64,000 bases of DNA, from assembly GCA_946402905.1 (NCBI GenBank), contig CAMIYC010000007.1, positions 33,709 to 97,708 on the forward strand. The letters run 5' to 3'. Below are positions 1 to 7,628 of the stretch, piece after piece. The position numbers and the translations under genes are program-made. The first letter of the stretch is position 1; each line of letters opens with the position of its first letter. Origin of the DNA: an uncultured Prevotellaceae bacterium. GTDB taxonomy: Bacteria; Bacteroidota; Bacteroidia; Bacteroidales; Bacteroidaceae. Under the pieces are notes generated by a model that worked only from the letters and a program-made list of their open reading frames with translations, made no database searches and was not told the DNA's origin.

Positions 1-419
1 CCGATGCGGATATACGGTGCAAGCTCGCGGTACTGACCTGCAGTCAGGCCGTACAAACGAGCGAAATCCTCAGGACGCGAATAGACACCCCCTTGTGCGC
101 GGTAGCGATAGATATTGCGCACCTGCCAAGGCTGCAAACCAAGGCGAAGCAACTGGGTGCTGTCGGCCGTATTAGGGTCGAAAGGAAACAGCTCCGCACG
201 TCGCCCTTCCACAGCATAATAGGAAGAGGATGCCCCAGAGGTACTGTCGGACGCCGCGCCGGGAACACTTTCATCACCACTGCCTACCACTGGGGTCTCG
301 CTGTTGCAACGCCCCAGGAGAAAAACAGCACCAGCCGAGAGTACAGCCACCGTCAAGGCTACGATCAGCACACGCCTGTCGGACTTCTGAAAATAGAAAA
401 ACTCCTTGAAAAATCCCAT
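1..419 (-). CDS. Helix-hairpin-helix (ComEA-type) protein, C-terminus cut off by the window edge
   Basis: Reading leftwards from an ATG at 417-419, the frame stays open to base 1, giving about 139 residues and no stop, so the C-terminus lies outside the window. The protein opens MGFFKEFFYFQKSD, has one membrane-spanning segment at about residues 18-36, then a Ser/Gly-rich linker. From about residue 77 it carries FDPNTADSTQLLRLGL...QVRNIYRYRAQGG.YSRPEDFARLYGL, the classic helix-hairpin-helix layout of ComEA-like proteins. Bacteroidetes proteins of this type usually carry several such modules and probably bind DNA at the membrane; that role is inferred from the family. The gene follows two transporter genes on the same strand with a 39-bp gap. 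Confidence 0.8.
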   Translation of the reverse strand, partial: MGFFKEFFYFQKSDRRVLIVALTVAVLSAGAVFLLGRCNSETPVVGSGDESVPGAASDSTSGASSSYYAVEGRRAELFPFDPNTADSTQLLRLGLQPWQVRNIYRYRAQGGVYSRPEDFARLYGLTAGQYRELAPYIRI

Positions 420-458
420 CTCCCTACTGTCTTGATTAGTTTTTGTAATATGCCAAGG

Positions 459-1817
459 TTATATCACCCCCAGTTGGTGTAAAAAGACTGCCAAGATACA
501 CGCGGGACACACAAAACGGATCAGCACCATGTAGACATTGATGAGACTCCCACGCATCGTGCCCCAGTTGGTGAGTTGATCATGCACCACCTGTCGTGGG
601 ATGTACCAACCCACAAAAAGGCAAGTGAGAAAAGAGCCTAACGGAAGGAGCACTTGCGCCGTCAGACCATCGCAGAAGCCCAGTATATTCTGCCCCCACA
701 GGCGGATATGGCCGAGGCTGCCATTGGACAAGGAACACAGCACACCGATGACACCGCATGCCAGGGTGACCACCCATGCGCCATGCTTGCGACTCACGCG
801 CATCTCCTCATGAAAAAACGCCGTGCCGATCTCATGCATAGAGATGGTGGAAGTGAGGGCAGCAAGAGCGAGCAGGAAATAAAAGAGCACAGACACCACG
901 TGGCCGACGGCCGGAGCCCCGCCAAAGGCGCTCTGAAAGACGTTGGGCAAGGTGATGAAGATGAGCGACGGACCGCTGTCGGGACTGACCCCCACGGAAA
1001 AGGCTGCCGGAAAAATCATCAGGCCGGCAAGGATGGCGATCAGCGAGTCGAGCAAGGCAATCTGGCAAGCCGACTTCATCAAGTGTGTGTCGCGTCCGAA
1101 ATAGGACGCATAGGTGCAAAGACACGCCGTGCCGAGGCTGAGCGAGAAGAACGCCTGCCCCAATGCCTCTAAAAACACGCTGTGAGTCAGTTTGGAGAAA
1201 TCGGGCTTCATCAGGAAGACAACCCCCTTCATGGCTCCCGGCAGCAGGCATGAGGCCACAATCAGTATCAAGAGGAGAACCAGCAGGGTGGGCATCAACA
1301 ATTTTGATGCGCGCTCTATACCATCGCGCACGCCACGCACCACCACCAAATGGGTGATCAGGATAAAGCCGACCGTCCATAGCGTAGGCCTCACAGGATC
1401 GGAGGAAAAGGTCTCGAAATAATGTGTCACATACGAGGCATCGCCCTGCAACTGGCCAATGAGCGACGCCCACAGATATTGCAGGCACCAACCTGCAATC
1501 ACTGCATAAAACCCAAGGATGATCATCGAAGTGATCACGCCAAGATAACCTATCACGCGCCAGGGAGTACGCCCTGCCAGCTTGTTGTAGGCTCTGGCGG
1601 CATTCGACTGCGAGGACCTGCCGACGATAAACTCGGCCACCATGCCGGGAATGCCCAGAAGAAACACGCAGACAAGGTATATCAGGATAAAGGCAGCACC
1701 GCCATTCATGCCGGTCATATAGGGGAACCGCCATATATTGCCCAGCCCCACGGCACTCCCCGCCGTGGCCAGGATGATACCCATCCTGCTGCCGAAATTT
1801 GCTCTTTTTGTCTCCAT
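459..1817 (-). CDS. Sodium-dependent transporter, SNF/NSS family (copy 1)
   Basis: This 452-residue integral membrane protein belongs to the neurotransmitter:sodium symporter family, which imports amino acids or related solutes with Na+. The signature first helix GSAVGLGNIWRFPY, which carries the unwound Na+ and substrate site, begins at about residue 16, followed by NGGAAF. Hydrophobic segments along the whole length fit 11-12 membrane helices. The start METKRANFGSRMG aligns directly with the start chosen for its neighbour. It is a close paralogue of the gene immediately upstream (47-bp gap), so the pair is a tandem duplication and probably one transcript. Substrate cannot be read from the sequence. 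Confidence 0.92.
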   Translation of the reverse strand: METKRANFGSRMGIILATAGSAVGLGNIWRFPYMTGMNGGAAFILIYLVCVFLLGIPGMVAEFIVGRSSQSNAARAYNKLAGRTPWRVIGYLGVITSMIILGFYAVIAGWCLQYLWASLIGQLQGDASYVTHYFETFSSDPVRPTLWTVGFILITHLVVVRGVRDGIERASKLLMPTLLVLLLILIVASCLLPGAMKGVVFLMKPDFSKLTHSVFLEALGQAFFSLSLGTACLCTYASYFGRDTHLMKSACQIALLDSLIAILAGLMIFPAAFSVGVSPDSGPSLIFITLPNVFQSAFGGAPAVGHVVSVLFYFLLALAALTSTISMHEIGTAFFHEEMRVSRKHGAWVVTLACGVIGVLCSLSNGSLGHIRLWGQNILGFCDGLTAQVLLPLGSFLTCLFVGWYIPRQVVHDQLTNWGTMRGSLINVYMVLIRFVCPACILAVFLHQLGVI

Positions 1818-1864
1818 GAGTTTTTATGATGGTATTAAAATTCTGATTTCTCTACAAAATGTGC

Positions 1865-3229
1865 TCAAATCACTTGCAACTGATCCAGGAACACCAGCAA
1901 AATGCAAACCGGGCATATAAAACGCACACAGAACAGGTATATTCCAAACAAAGCCTTGCTCACTGTGCCCCGGTTGGTAAACTCATCATGCACAATCTGG
2001 CGCGGGATATACCATCCCACAAACAGACAGGTGAGGAATCCGCCAATGGGCAGGAAAATCTGTCCGGTGACGAAATCGAAGATATCGAAGAGTGACATGC
2101 CAAACAGGCTCAGTCCGTCATAGGCTCCCAGCGAGAGCGAACAAAACACGCCGATGACACCACACGAGACAGTGACGATGGTGGCAGCCACCCGACGCGA
2201 CAAATGAAATTCCTCCTGAAAGAAGGCCGTGCTCACCTCATGCAGCGAGATGAGTGAAGTGAGGGCAGCCAGCGACAGCAACAAATAGAACAAGACCGAG
2301 ACGACAAAGCCCAGCACCGGCATGGAGTCGAAAGCCTGGAAAAACACATTGGGCAGGGTGATAAAGACCAAGGATGCGCCCGAGTCGGGACTGATGCCCA
2401 CAGAGAAAGCCGCCGGGAAAATCATCAGGCCGGCGAGGATGGCCACAAAACAGTCGATGACGCTGATCTGCAAGGCTGAATTCATCAGATTGGTCTGCCG
2501 CGAGAAATACGACGCATACGTACAAAGACATCCCATAGCGATGCTCATGGAATAAAACGACTGCCCCAGGGCATCCAGGAAGACACTACTGTCGACCTTG
2601 GAAAAATCGGGCTTCAAAAGGAAAGAGATACCTTTATCGGCACCAGGCAGCATACATGACGCCACGACAATGACCAACAGCAGCACAAACAAGGTGGGCA
2701 TCATCATCTTTGACGCCTTCTCGATGCCATTCTCCACACCGCGCACTATCACCACATGGGTGATAACGAGAAAGAGGAGTGCCCAAAACGCCGGCTTGAC
2801 CGGGTCGGAGGTGAAGGTGGTGAAATAAGACTTCACATAGTCTGCATCGCCGTTCATCGAGCCTGTCAAAGCACCATAGACATACTCCAGGCACCAGCCC
2901 GCCACCACACAATAATAGCAGGTGATGAGGAAACCCGTCATCACGCCCAGGAAACCTATCCACTTCCAAGGAGTGCCATTGGACAGCCGGGTATACGCGC
3001 GGGCCGTGTTGGAAGCGCCATGACGGCCGATGATAAACTCATTGACCATGCACGGTATGCCCAGCAACAGCACACACACCACATAAATGATAATAAATGC
3101 AGCACCACCATTCTGACCGGCTATATATGGAAAACGCCATACGTTGCCCAAACCTACGGCACTACCCGCCGTGGCCAGAATGACACCCAGTTTGCTCCCG
3201 AAATTTACCCTATCCGTATTTTGCGACAT
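1865..3229 (-). CDS. Sodium-dependent transporter, SNF/NSS family (copy 2)
   Basis: Second NSS-family symporter, 454 residues from the start MSQNTDRVNFGSKLG. A longer frame reaches 3262, but the added residues have no counterpart in the paralogue downstream. The first helix reads GSAVGLGNVWRFPY and is followed by NGGAAF, as in copy 1. The two proteins share long identical runs such as GLMIFPAAFSVG and CLFVGWYIPRQ, which shows a tandem duplication. A TAATTTTG -7 box on this strand at 3318-3311 gives a leader of about 75 bases. Substrate unknown; amino acids are the usual cargo of bacterial members. Confidence 0.92.
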   Translation of the reverse strand: MSQNTDRVNFGSKLGVILATAGSAVGLGNVWRFPYIAGQNGGAAFIIIYVVCVLLLGIPCMVNEFIIGRHGASNTARAYTRLSNGTPWKWIGFLGVMTGFLITCYYCVVAGWCLEYVYGALTGSMNGDADYVKSYFTTFTSDPVKPAFWALLFLVITHVVIVRGVENGIEKASKMMMPTLFVLLLVIVVASCMLPGADKGISFLLKPDFSKVDSSVFLDALGQSFYSMSIAMGCLCTYASYFSRQTNLMNSALQISVIDCFVAILAGLMIFPAAFSVGISPDSGASLVFITLPNVFFQAFDSMPVLGFVVSVLFYLLLSLAALTSLISLHEVSTAFFQEEFHLSRRVAATIVTVSCGVIGVFCSLSLGAYDGLSLFGMSLFDIFDFVTGQIFLPIGGFLTCLFVGWYIPRQIVHDEFTNRGTVSKALFGIYLFCVRFICPVCILLVFLDQLQVI

Positions 3230-3310
3230 AATAATGTGATAAATGAACTGCGACACTGACAAAAGTCAATAAAAACAGTCAAAAATTGATAAAACGAGTA
3301 TAATTTGCCG

Positions 3311-3341
3311 CAAAATTATAAAAAACTATCTACTTTTGCAA
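3311..3341 (-). promoter_or_regulatory. Bacteroidetes promoter for the transporter pair
   Basis: On the minus strand TTG (3341-3339) is followed after 20 bp by TAATTTTG (3318-3311), matching the TTTG-N19-21-TAnnTTTG Bacteroidetes pattern. It faces the transporter starting at 3229 and overlaps the divergent promoter at 3331. Confidence 0.55.
3331..3338 (+). promoter_or_regulatory. Bacteroidetes -7 box for the VanZ-like gene
   Basis: TACTTTTG matches TAnnTTTG and lies 22 bp before the ATG at 3360. A TTTG at 3304-3307 is the only -33-like element and is a little too far (23 bp). Confidence 0.5.
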
Positions 3342-3359
3342 CTAAATTGTAAGTAGAAA

Positions 3360-3752
3360 ATGAAATATCTTTATCATCTGATTACAAAATACCCTCTGTC
3401 AAGCTGTCTGATAGCGGTCATCTGGTATCTCTGTTTTTTCACACCGCCACACACCAAGCTCAACGAGGTGGACAACATCGACAAATGGACCCACACCGCG
3501 ATGTACCTGGGCACCTGCACCATCATCTGGATAGAGTATCTGCGACGCCACCAAAGGGTGGCATGGTGCAAAGCCGTCGCACTCGCATGGATGGCGCCAC
3601 TGCTCATGAGCGGCCTGATAGAACTGCTGCAAGCCTACTGCACCGACGGACGGAGAAGCGGGGAATGGCTGGACGTGGCGGCCAACTCCATCGGGGTGAC
3701 GATGGGGCTGGTCATCGGTATTCTTCTGGCAAAGTATCGCGGAAAAGCTTGA
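3360..3752 (+). CDS. VanZ-like family membrane protein
   Basis: This 130-residue protein has hydrophobic segments at about residues 13-28, 44-58, 68-88 and 106-124, with the VanZ-type features DKWTHTAMYLGT after the first helix and GLIELLQAY...GEWLDVAANSIGVTMG near the end. VanZ-like proteins are small membrane proteins; VanZ itself gives low-level teicoplanin resistance, but the role of most homologues is unknown and no resistance is claimed here. The 3' end overlaps the convergent CYTH gene by 41 bp. Confidence 0.85.
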   Translation: MKYLYHLITKYPLSSCLIAVIWYLCFFTPPHTKLNEVDNIDKWTHTAMYLGTCTIIWIEYLRRHQRVAWCKAVALAWMAPLLMSGLIELLQAYCTDGRRSGEWLDVAANSIGVTMGLVIGILLAKYRGKA

Positions 3753-4203
3753 AAGGCTGACGGCGCAACTGCTTGTTATAGAAACGGCGGTCGTAGGTCA
3801 CCTCCATGCCAATGAAATCGGGCTTCTCGAAAGCCTCATCCTCGCTGCCCAACTCCACCTCGGCCATGACAAGCCCTTCGTTGTCGCCATAAAACTCATC
3901 GACCTCGAAGGTATGCTCCCCACACTTCACCAGATAGCGTGTCTTGTCTATCATACCAGGCTCACAGAGTCTGAACAGCTGGATGGCCTCCTCGTAGGCT
4001 ATCTCTTTCTCAAACTCATATCGCGACATCCCTCCATTGTAGGAAGGACCCTTGATGGTGAGGTAGCCCACCTCATCGCGCAGACGTATCCGCACAGTCG
4101 CATCCCGGGCGGCGATATAGCCCTGACGGATACGGCTGCTGGAATACGCACGGCTCTTGAAATCCCTGTCTTTATGTACCAGGAACTTCCGCTCAATCTC
4201 CAT
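3712..4203 (-). CDS. CYTH-domain protein (triphosphate tunnel metalloenzyme family)
   Basis: The protein begins MEIERKFLV, the ExExK signature of the CYTH fold, whose glutamates bind Mg2+ in a tunnel that holds a triphosphate. Later charged strands (VRIRLRD, LTIKGP, YEFEKEI, FEVDEFYGDNEGLVMAEVEL) match the family, as does the length of 163 residues. Bacterial short members are typically inorganic triphosphatases; the substrate here is not shown. The start at 4203 puts the signature at residue 1; an ATG at 4212 adds MSG and lies one base after the stop of the small upstream gene, so coupling is possible. The frame is open further to 4257 but that part overlaps the upstream gene. Confidence 0.87.
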   Translation of the reverse strand: MEIERKFLVHKDRDFKSRAYSSSRIRQGYIAARDATVRIRLRDEVGYLTIKGPSYNGGMSRYEFEKEIAYEEAIQLFRLCEPGMIDKTRYLVKCGEHTFEVDEFYGDNEGLVMAEVELGSEDEAFEKPDFIGMEVTYDRRFYNKQLRRQPFKLFRDTLPEEYR

Positions 4204-4213
4204 TCCGCTCATC

Positions 4214-4360
4214 TCACGACATGGAAACGAAAGTGAATGCCAGGTATACGATGGCAAGAATAATTAATGCCACGCAAATCCCGCGAACCACACTCTGAGC
4301 TTGTTTTTGCTGGCGAGCCTCACGCTGAGCACGTTTTACATCTCTTTTCTGGTTACTCAT
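4214..4360 (-). CDS. Small membrane protein, 48 residues, unknown function
   Basis: A short gene that simple length cut-offs would miss. From the ATG at 4358-4360 it encodes MSNQKRDVKRAQREARQQ, a basic Lys/Arg/Gln-rich N-terminus, followed by one hydrophobic helix at about residues 27-46 and ending SMS. The layout predicts a single-pass protein with a positively charged cytoplasmic tail. It ends one base before a possible ATG of the CYTH gene, so the two are probably co-transcribed and perhaps translationally coupled. The leader ACTTAAAAAACCATG is shared with the stomatin gene at 52036 and nearly with prfB. No family recognised. Confidence 0.7.
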   Translation of the reverse strand: MSNQKRDVKRAQREARQQKQAQSVVRGICVALIILAIVYLAFTFVSMS

Positions 4361-4459
4361 GGTTTTTTAAGTTTTTTAGTTTATAAGTTCTTGAGTTTTT
4401 TATAGTTTTCAAGGGGGGCGGAAATTCCGGATATTCCAGAATGTACGGGTATTACGGTA

Positions 4460-5581
4460 TCAGCTTTCCTCGGTGACGGGGAACTCCATCAGATAAGCCT
4501 TGATGAAGCCGTCGAGCTTGCCGTCCATCACGCCATCGACATCGGTGGTCTGATAGTTGGTGCGGTGATCCTTCACGCGACGGTCGTCGAAGACATAGCT
4601 GCGTATCTGACTGCCCCACTCTATCTTTTTCTTGCCAGCCTCGATCTTGGCCTGAGCCTCCAGTCGCTTCTTCATGGCACGGTCGTAGAGCTGAGACTTG
4701 AGCAGGCGCATCGCATTCTTGCGGTTTTCCAACTGCTTGCGACTCTCAGTATTCTCGATGAGGATCTCCTCCTCTTCGCCCGTATCGGGGTCGACATATT
4801 GATAGCGCAGACGCACGCCCGTCTCCACTTTATTGACATTCTGCCCGCCGGCGCCACCGCTTCTGAACAGGTCCCACGACACCTTGGAGGGGTCGACAAA
4901 GACCTCTATCGTATCGTCGACAAGCGGCGACACGAAGACACTGGCGAAACTGGTCATACGCTTGCCCTGAGCATTGAATGGAGAGACACGCACCAGACGG
5001 TGAACACCACTCTCACTCTTCAGATAGCCATAGGCATACTCGCCGCCCTCTATCTCCATCGTGACGCTCTTGATGCCGGCCTCATCGCCCTCTTGCAGGT
5101 TGCTCACGGTCACCTTGTGACCATGGGCCTCGGCCCAGCGCATATACATGCGCATGAGCATCTGCGCCCAGTCCTGACTCTCCGTACCGCCTGCACCGCT
5201 GTTGATCTTCAGCACACAGTCCATCGGGTCTTCTTTCTGGCGCAGCATATTTTTCAGTTCCAGTGCCTCTATGGCTTTCATGGCCTGGGCATAGGCTTCA
5301 TCCACCTCCTCCTCTGTCACCATCTCGTCGTGATAAAAATCGAAGGCCAGCTGCAACTCATCGGCTTTGTCGCGTACATCCTTATAACCCACAATCCATT
5401 TCTGCAGGTCCTTCACTTTTTTCATCTGTTCCTGAGCGCGCTGGGGATCATCCCAGAAGTCTGGGGCCTGTGTGCGTAGTTGCTCTTCCTCGTATTCTAT
5501 CTTTTTCCTGTCGATGTCGAGATAATGGTGCAGTGCATCAGCACGATTCAGGACATCTTTCAGTTGGTCGGTGGTTATCAT
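4460..5581 (-). CDS. prfB: Peptide chain release factor 2
   Basis: Release factor 2 (373 residues) recognises UGA and UAA stops and triggers peptide release. The stop-recognition tripeptide SPF is at residues 200-202 and the peptidyl-transferase motif GGQ at 245-247 (SGGAGGQNVNK). The coiled N-terminal domain and total length are normal. The unusual point is that the frame is unbroken: where many bacteria carry an in-frame UGA and a programmed +1 shift near codon 25, this gene reads CAT TAT CTC GAC (HYLD, residues 19-22), so the usual autoregulatory frameshift is absent. A repeat-rich leader precedes the start. Confidence 0.97.
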   Translation of the reverse strand: MITTDQLKDVLNRADALHHYLDIDRKKIEYEEEQLRTQAPDFWDDPQRAQEQMKKVKDLQKWIVGYKDVRDKADELQLAFDFYHDEMVTEEEVDEAYAQAMKAIEALELKNMLRQKEDPMDCVLKINSGAGGTESQDWAQMLMRMYMRWAEAHGHKVTVSNLQEGDEAGIKSVTMEIEGGEYAYGYLKSESGVHRLVRVSPFNAQGKRMTSFASVFVSPLVDDTIEVFVDPSKVSWDLFRSGGAGGQNVNKVETGVRLRYQYVDPDTGEEEEILIENTESRKQLENRKNAMRLLKSQLYDRAMKKRLEAQAKIEAGKKKIEWGSQIRSYVFDDRRVKDHRTNYQTTDVDGVMDGKLDGFIKAYLMEFPVTEES

Positions 5582-5590
5582 ATTTTTTTA

Positions 5591-5668
5591 AGTTGACAAG
5601 TTGACGAGTTGACGAGTAGACAAGTTGCTTGTTGATTCAGTGACGAGTTGACAAGTTGCTTGTTGATT
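5591..5668. repeat. 8-bp GTTGACAA/GTTGACGA tandem repeat in the prfB leader
   Basis: Imperfect copies of GTTGACAA and GTTGACGA, interrupted by GTTGCTT and GTTGATT variants, begin 10 bases upstream of the prfB start. A second array of the same unit lies just upstream of the stomatin gene (52045-52110). In both, the array runs into AAGTT followed by a T-run (read on the plus strand) before the start codon. Confidence 0.85.
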
Positions 5669-5682
5669 GTTACTATTGGAGC

Positions 5683-7491
5683 CTACTCCTTATACATTTC
5701 GTCGATTTCTGATTTATAGTTTTTGGCCAGCACATTGCGGCGCAGTTTAAGTGTGTTGGTGAGTTCACCCTCAGCCATGCTGAAAGCCTTGGGCATCAGG
5801 GTGAAACGCTTGATGCGCTCGTAGCTGGCAAGTCCCTGCTGCAACATCTCGATACGCTCCTCTATCATGCGATAGATCTTCGGGTTGGCACAGAGATCCT
5901 CATGGCTGCTGAAGGGGATGTCCATATCCTTGGCATATTCCTCCAGCAAATGGAAATCGGGCACAATGAGGGCGGAGACAAACTTACGCTCATCGGCGAT
6001 GACCGCGATTTGCTCCACGTACTTGTCGACCAACAGTTTCGACTCGATCATCTGCGGGGCGATATACTTGCCATTGGAAGTCTTGAAGAGGTCTTTGATC
6101 CTGTCCTTGAGGAACAGCTCGCCGTCTTTCATATACCCGGAGTCGCCCGTACGGAAGAACCCTTCCTCGTCGAAAGAGGCCGCCGTGAGGGAGTCGCGCT
6201 TGTAGTAACCCTTAGTGATGGTCGGACCCTTGAGCAGGATCTCATCATTCTCACCGATCTTCACCTGAATGCTGAAGATGGGCCGTCCTACAGAACCAAT
6301 GGTATAAGGCTCACCGATATGGTCGTTGGACACAGTGGCCAGACTCTCGGTCAGTCCGTAACCCACCATCATGTTAATACCGATGGAATGGATAAACTCC
6401 TCGACCTCTGGCGACACCGTGGCTCCGGCAGTGGGGAAGAAATGGGCATTCTCCAGGCCCAGCTGCTTACGCACCAGGCTGAACACGGTCTTGTTGTAAA
6501 ACGCATATTCCATCTGCAGATACAACGGCGGACGACGGCCATGGCTCAGGTACTCGATATTATGGCGACGCCCCACATTGATGGCTTTCTTGAAGAGTGC
6601 GCGCTTCGCTCCACTCGCACTGTCGATCTTGGCTTTCACGCCAGAGTAGACTTTCTCCCAAAAGCGGGGCACCGAGCTCATACAGGTGGGATGCGTCTCA
6701 CGCAACGACTCCTGTATCTCCTTGGGATAGGTATTCACCACCAGCCTGGCACCCACAGTGAGACACAGAATGGCCCATCCACGCTCAAACACATGCGTAT
6801 AAGGCAGGAAATTCATCACCACGTCTTTGTCGCTCACCGGCACAGAACGGTGATTGGCCTCAAAGGCGGCATGATACTGCCCATAGCTGAGTATCACACC
6901 CTTGCTGTCGCCTGTAGTGCCACTGGTATAGAGGATATTGCAGATATCGTCAAAGGAGGCCTGAGCATAGAGTTTCTCCACCTCGGTCTGACGTGGAAGA
7001 TTCTCGCCAAGCTTGAGAAAATCGTCGAAATAGATGGCGTTGGGGTCGTGATTGTTGATGCGCACGCTGTTGTCGAAAATGATGATACGCTCCAGCGTGG
7101 GGCACAAAGGGAAGATGCGGTGCGCCTTGTCGTACTGCTCTTGCTCACCCACGAAGAGCAGGCGTATCTCAGCATCGTTGATCATAAAGCGTATCTGCTC
7201 CTCGCTGCTGGTGGCATAAAACGGCACAGTCACCGCCCTGATGCCAAACGCGCCGAAGTCGGTATAAATATAATGCACGGTGTTCTGGGAGAAGATACCG
7301 ATATTCTCCTGTACCCCCACATTCAGGTTGAGCAGCGCATTGGAGACCTGTTTCACCATCGCTGAGAAAAAATCCCATGTGACGGACTTCCAACTCAAAC
7401 TACCGAATTCACGATAGGTGAGTGCTGGCTTCGAACCGTACTTCTTAGCCTGCTCATGTATAAGAACCGAAAGGTGGCAATTTGTCTGCAT
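5683..7491 (-). CDS. AMP-dependent long-chain fatty acid-CoA ligase
   Basis: A 602-residue acyl-adenylate-forming ligase that activates a fatty acid to acyl-CoA through acyl-AMP. The ATP-binding loop YTSGTTGDSKG is at about residues 187-198, followed by the LPYTHVFER segment, GYGLTES, and the hinge region with TGDSGYMKDGELFLKDRIKDLFKTSNGKYIAPQ. These features match the long-chain FadD/FAA type common in Bacteroidetes. The start MQTNCHLSVLIHEQ at 7491 is chosen because the longer frame to 7650 is Phe-rich, non-conserved and crosses a promoter box. It is divergent from the argE-like gene. Confidence 0.92.
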   Translation of the reverse strand: MQTNCHLSVLIHEQAKKYGSKPALTYREFGSLSWKSVTWDFFSAMVKQVSNALLNLNVGVQENIGIFSQNTVHYIYTDFGAFGIRAVTVPFYATSSEEQIRFMINDAEIRLLFVGEQEQYDKAHRIFPLCPTLERIIIFDNSVRINNHDPNAIYFDDFLKLGENLPRQTEVEKLYAQASFDDICNILYTSGTTGDSKGVILSYGQYHAAFEANHRSVPVSDKDVVMNFLPYTHVFERGWAILCLTVGARLVVNTYPKEIQESLRETHPTCMSSVPRFWEKVYSGVKAKIDSASGAKRALFKKAINVGRRHNIEYLSHGRRPPLYLQMEYAFYNKTVFSLVRKQLGLENAHFFPTAGATVSPEVEEFIHSIGINMMVGYGLTESLATVSNDHIGEPYTIGSVGRPIFSIQVKIGENDEILLKGPTITKGYYKRDSLTAASFDEEGFFRTGDSGYMKDGELFLKDRIKDLFKTSNGKYIAPQMIESKLLVDKYVEQIAVIADERKFVSALIVPDFHLLEEYAKDMDIPFSSHEDLCANPKIYRMIEERIEMLQQGLASYERIKRFTLMPKAFSMAEGELTNTLKLRRNVLAKNYKSEIDEMYKE

Positions 7492-7511
7492 ACTCACTGG
7501 GTTATTTGTTA

Positions 7512-7519
7512 CAAAGATA
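7512..7519 (-). promoter_or_regulatory. Bacteroidetes -7 box for the acyl-CoA ligase
   Basis: The minus strand reads TATCTTTG (TAnnTTTG) 20 bp before the start at 7491. No well-spaced -33 element is visible. Confidence 0.45.
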
Positions 7520-7592
7520 CACTTTTCATAGCAAAAGTAGTCTAAATCGAATAAAAAACCAAAAAAAAAGTCGATTTTCTTTGATATAATAC

Positions 7593-7600
7593 TAACTTTG
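7593..7600 (+). promoter_or_regulatory. Bacteroidetes -7 box for the argE-like gene
   Basis: TAACTTTG, a TAnnTTTG match, lies 28 bp before the ATG at 7629 in an AT-rich tract. A -33 element is not clear. Confidence 0.5.
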
Positions 7601-7628
7601 TGCAATAAAGACTCAAAATCAAAGACAA

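Noticed and set aside
4413..4459. Terminator after prfB
   Set aside because: The interval has a G-run and TTCCGGATATTCC but no stem with a following T-run in the prfB direction.
5591..5668. CRISPR array
   Set aside because: The repeats here, at 24388, 49088, 52045 and 62632 are short and directly tandem, without unique spacers, and no cas gene is present.
5902..7365. 487-codon open frame antisense to the acyl-CoA ligase
   Set aside because: The opposite strand encodes a clear AMP-binding ligase; the antisense frame is His/Gly/Leu-rich with no family resemblance and arises from codon bias in GC-rich DNA.
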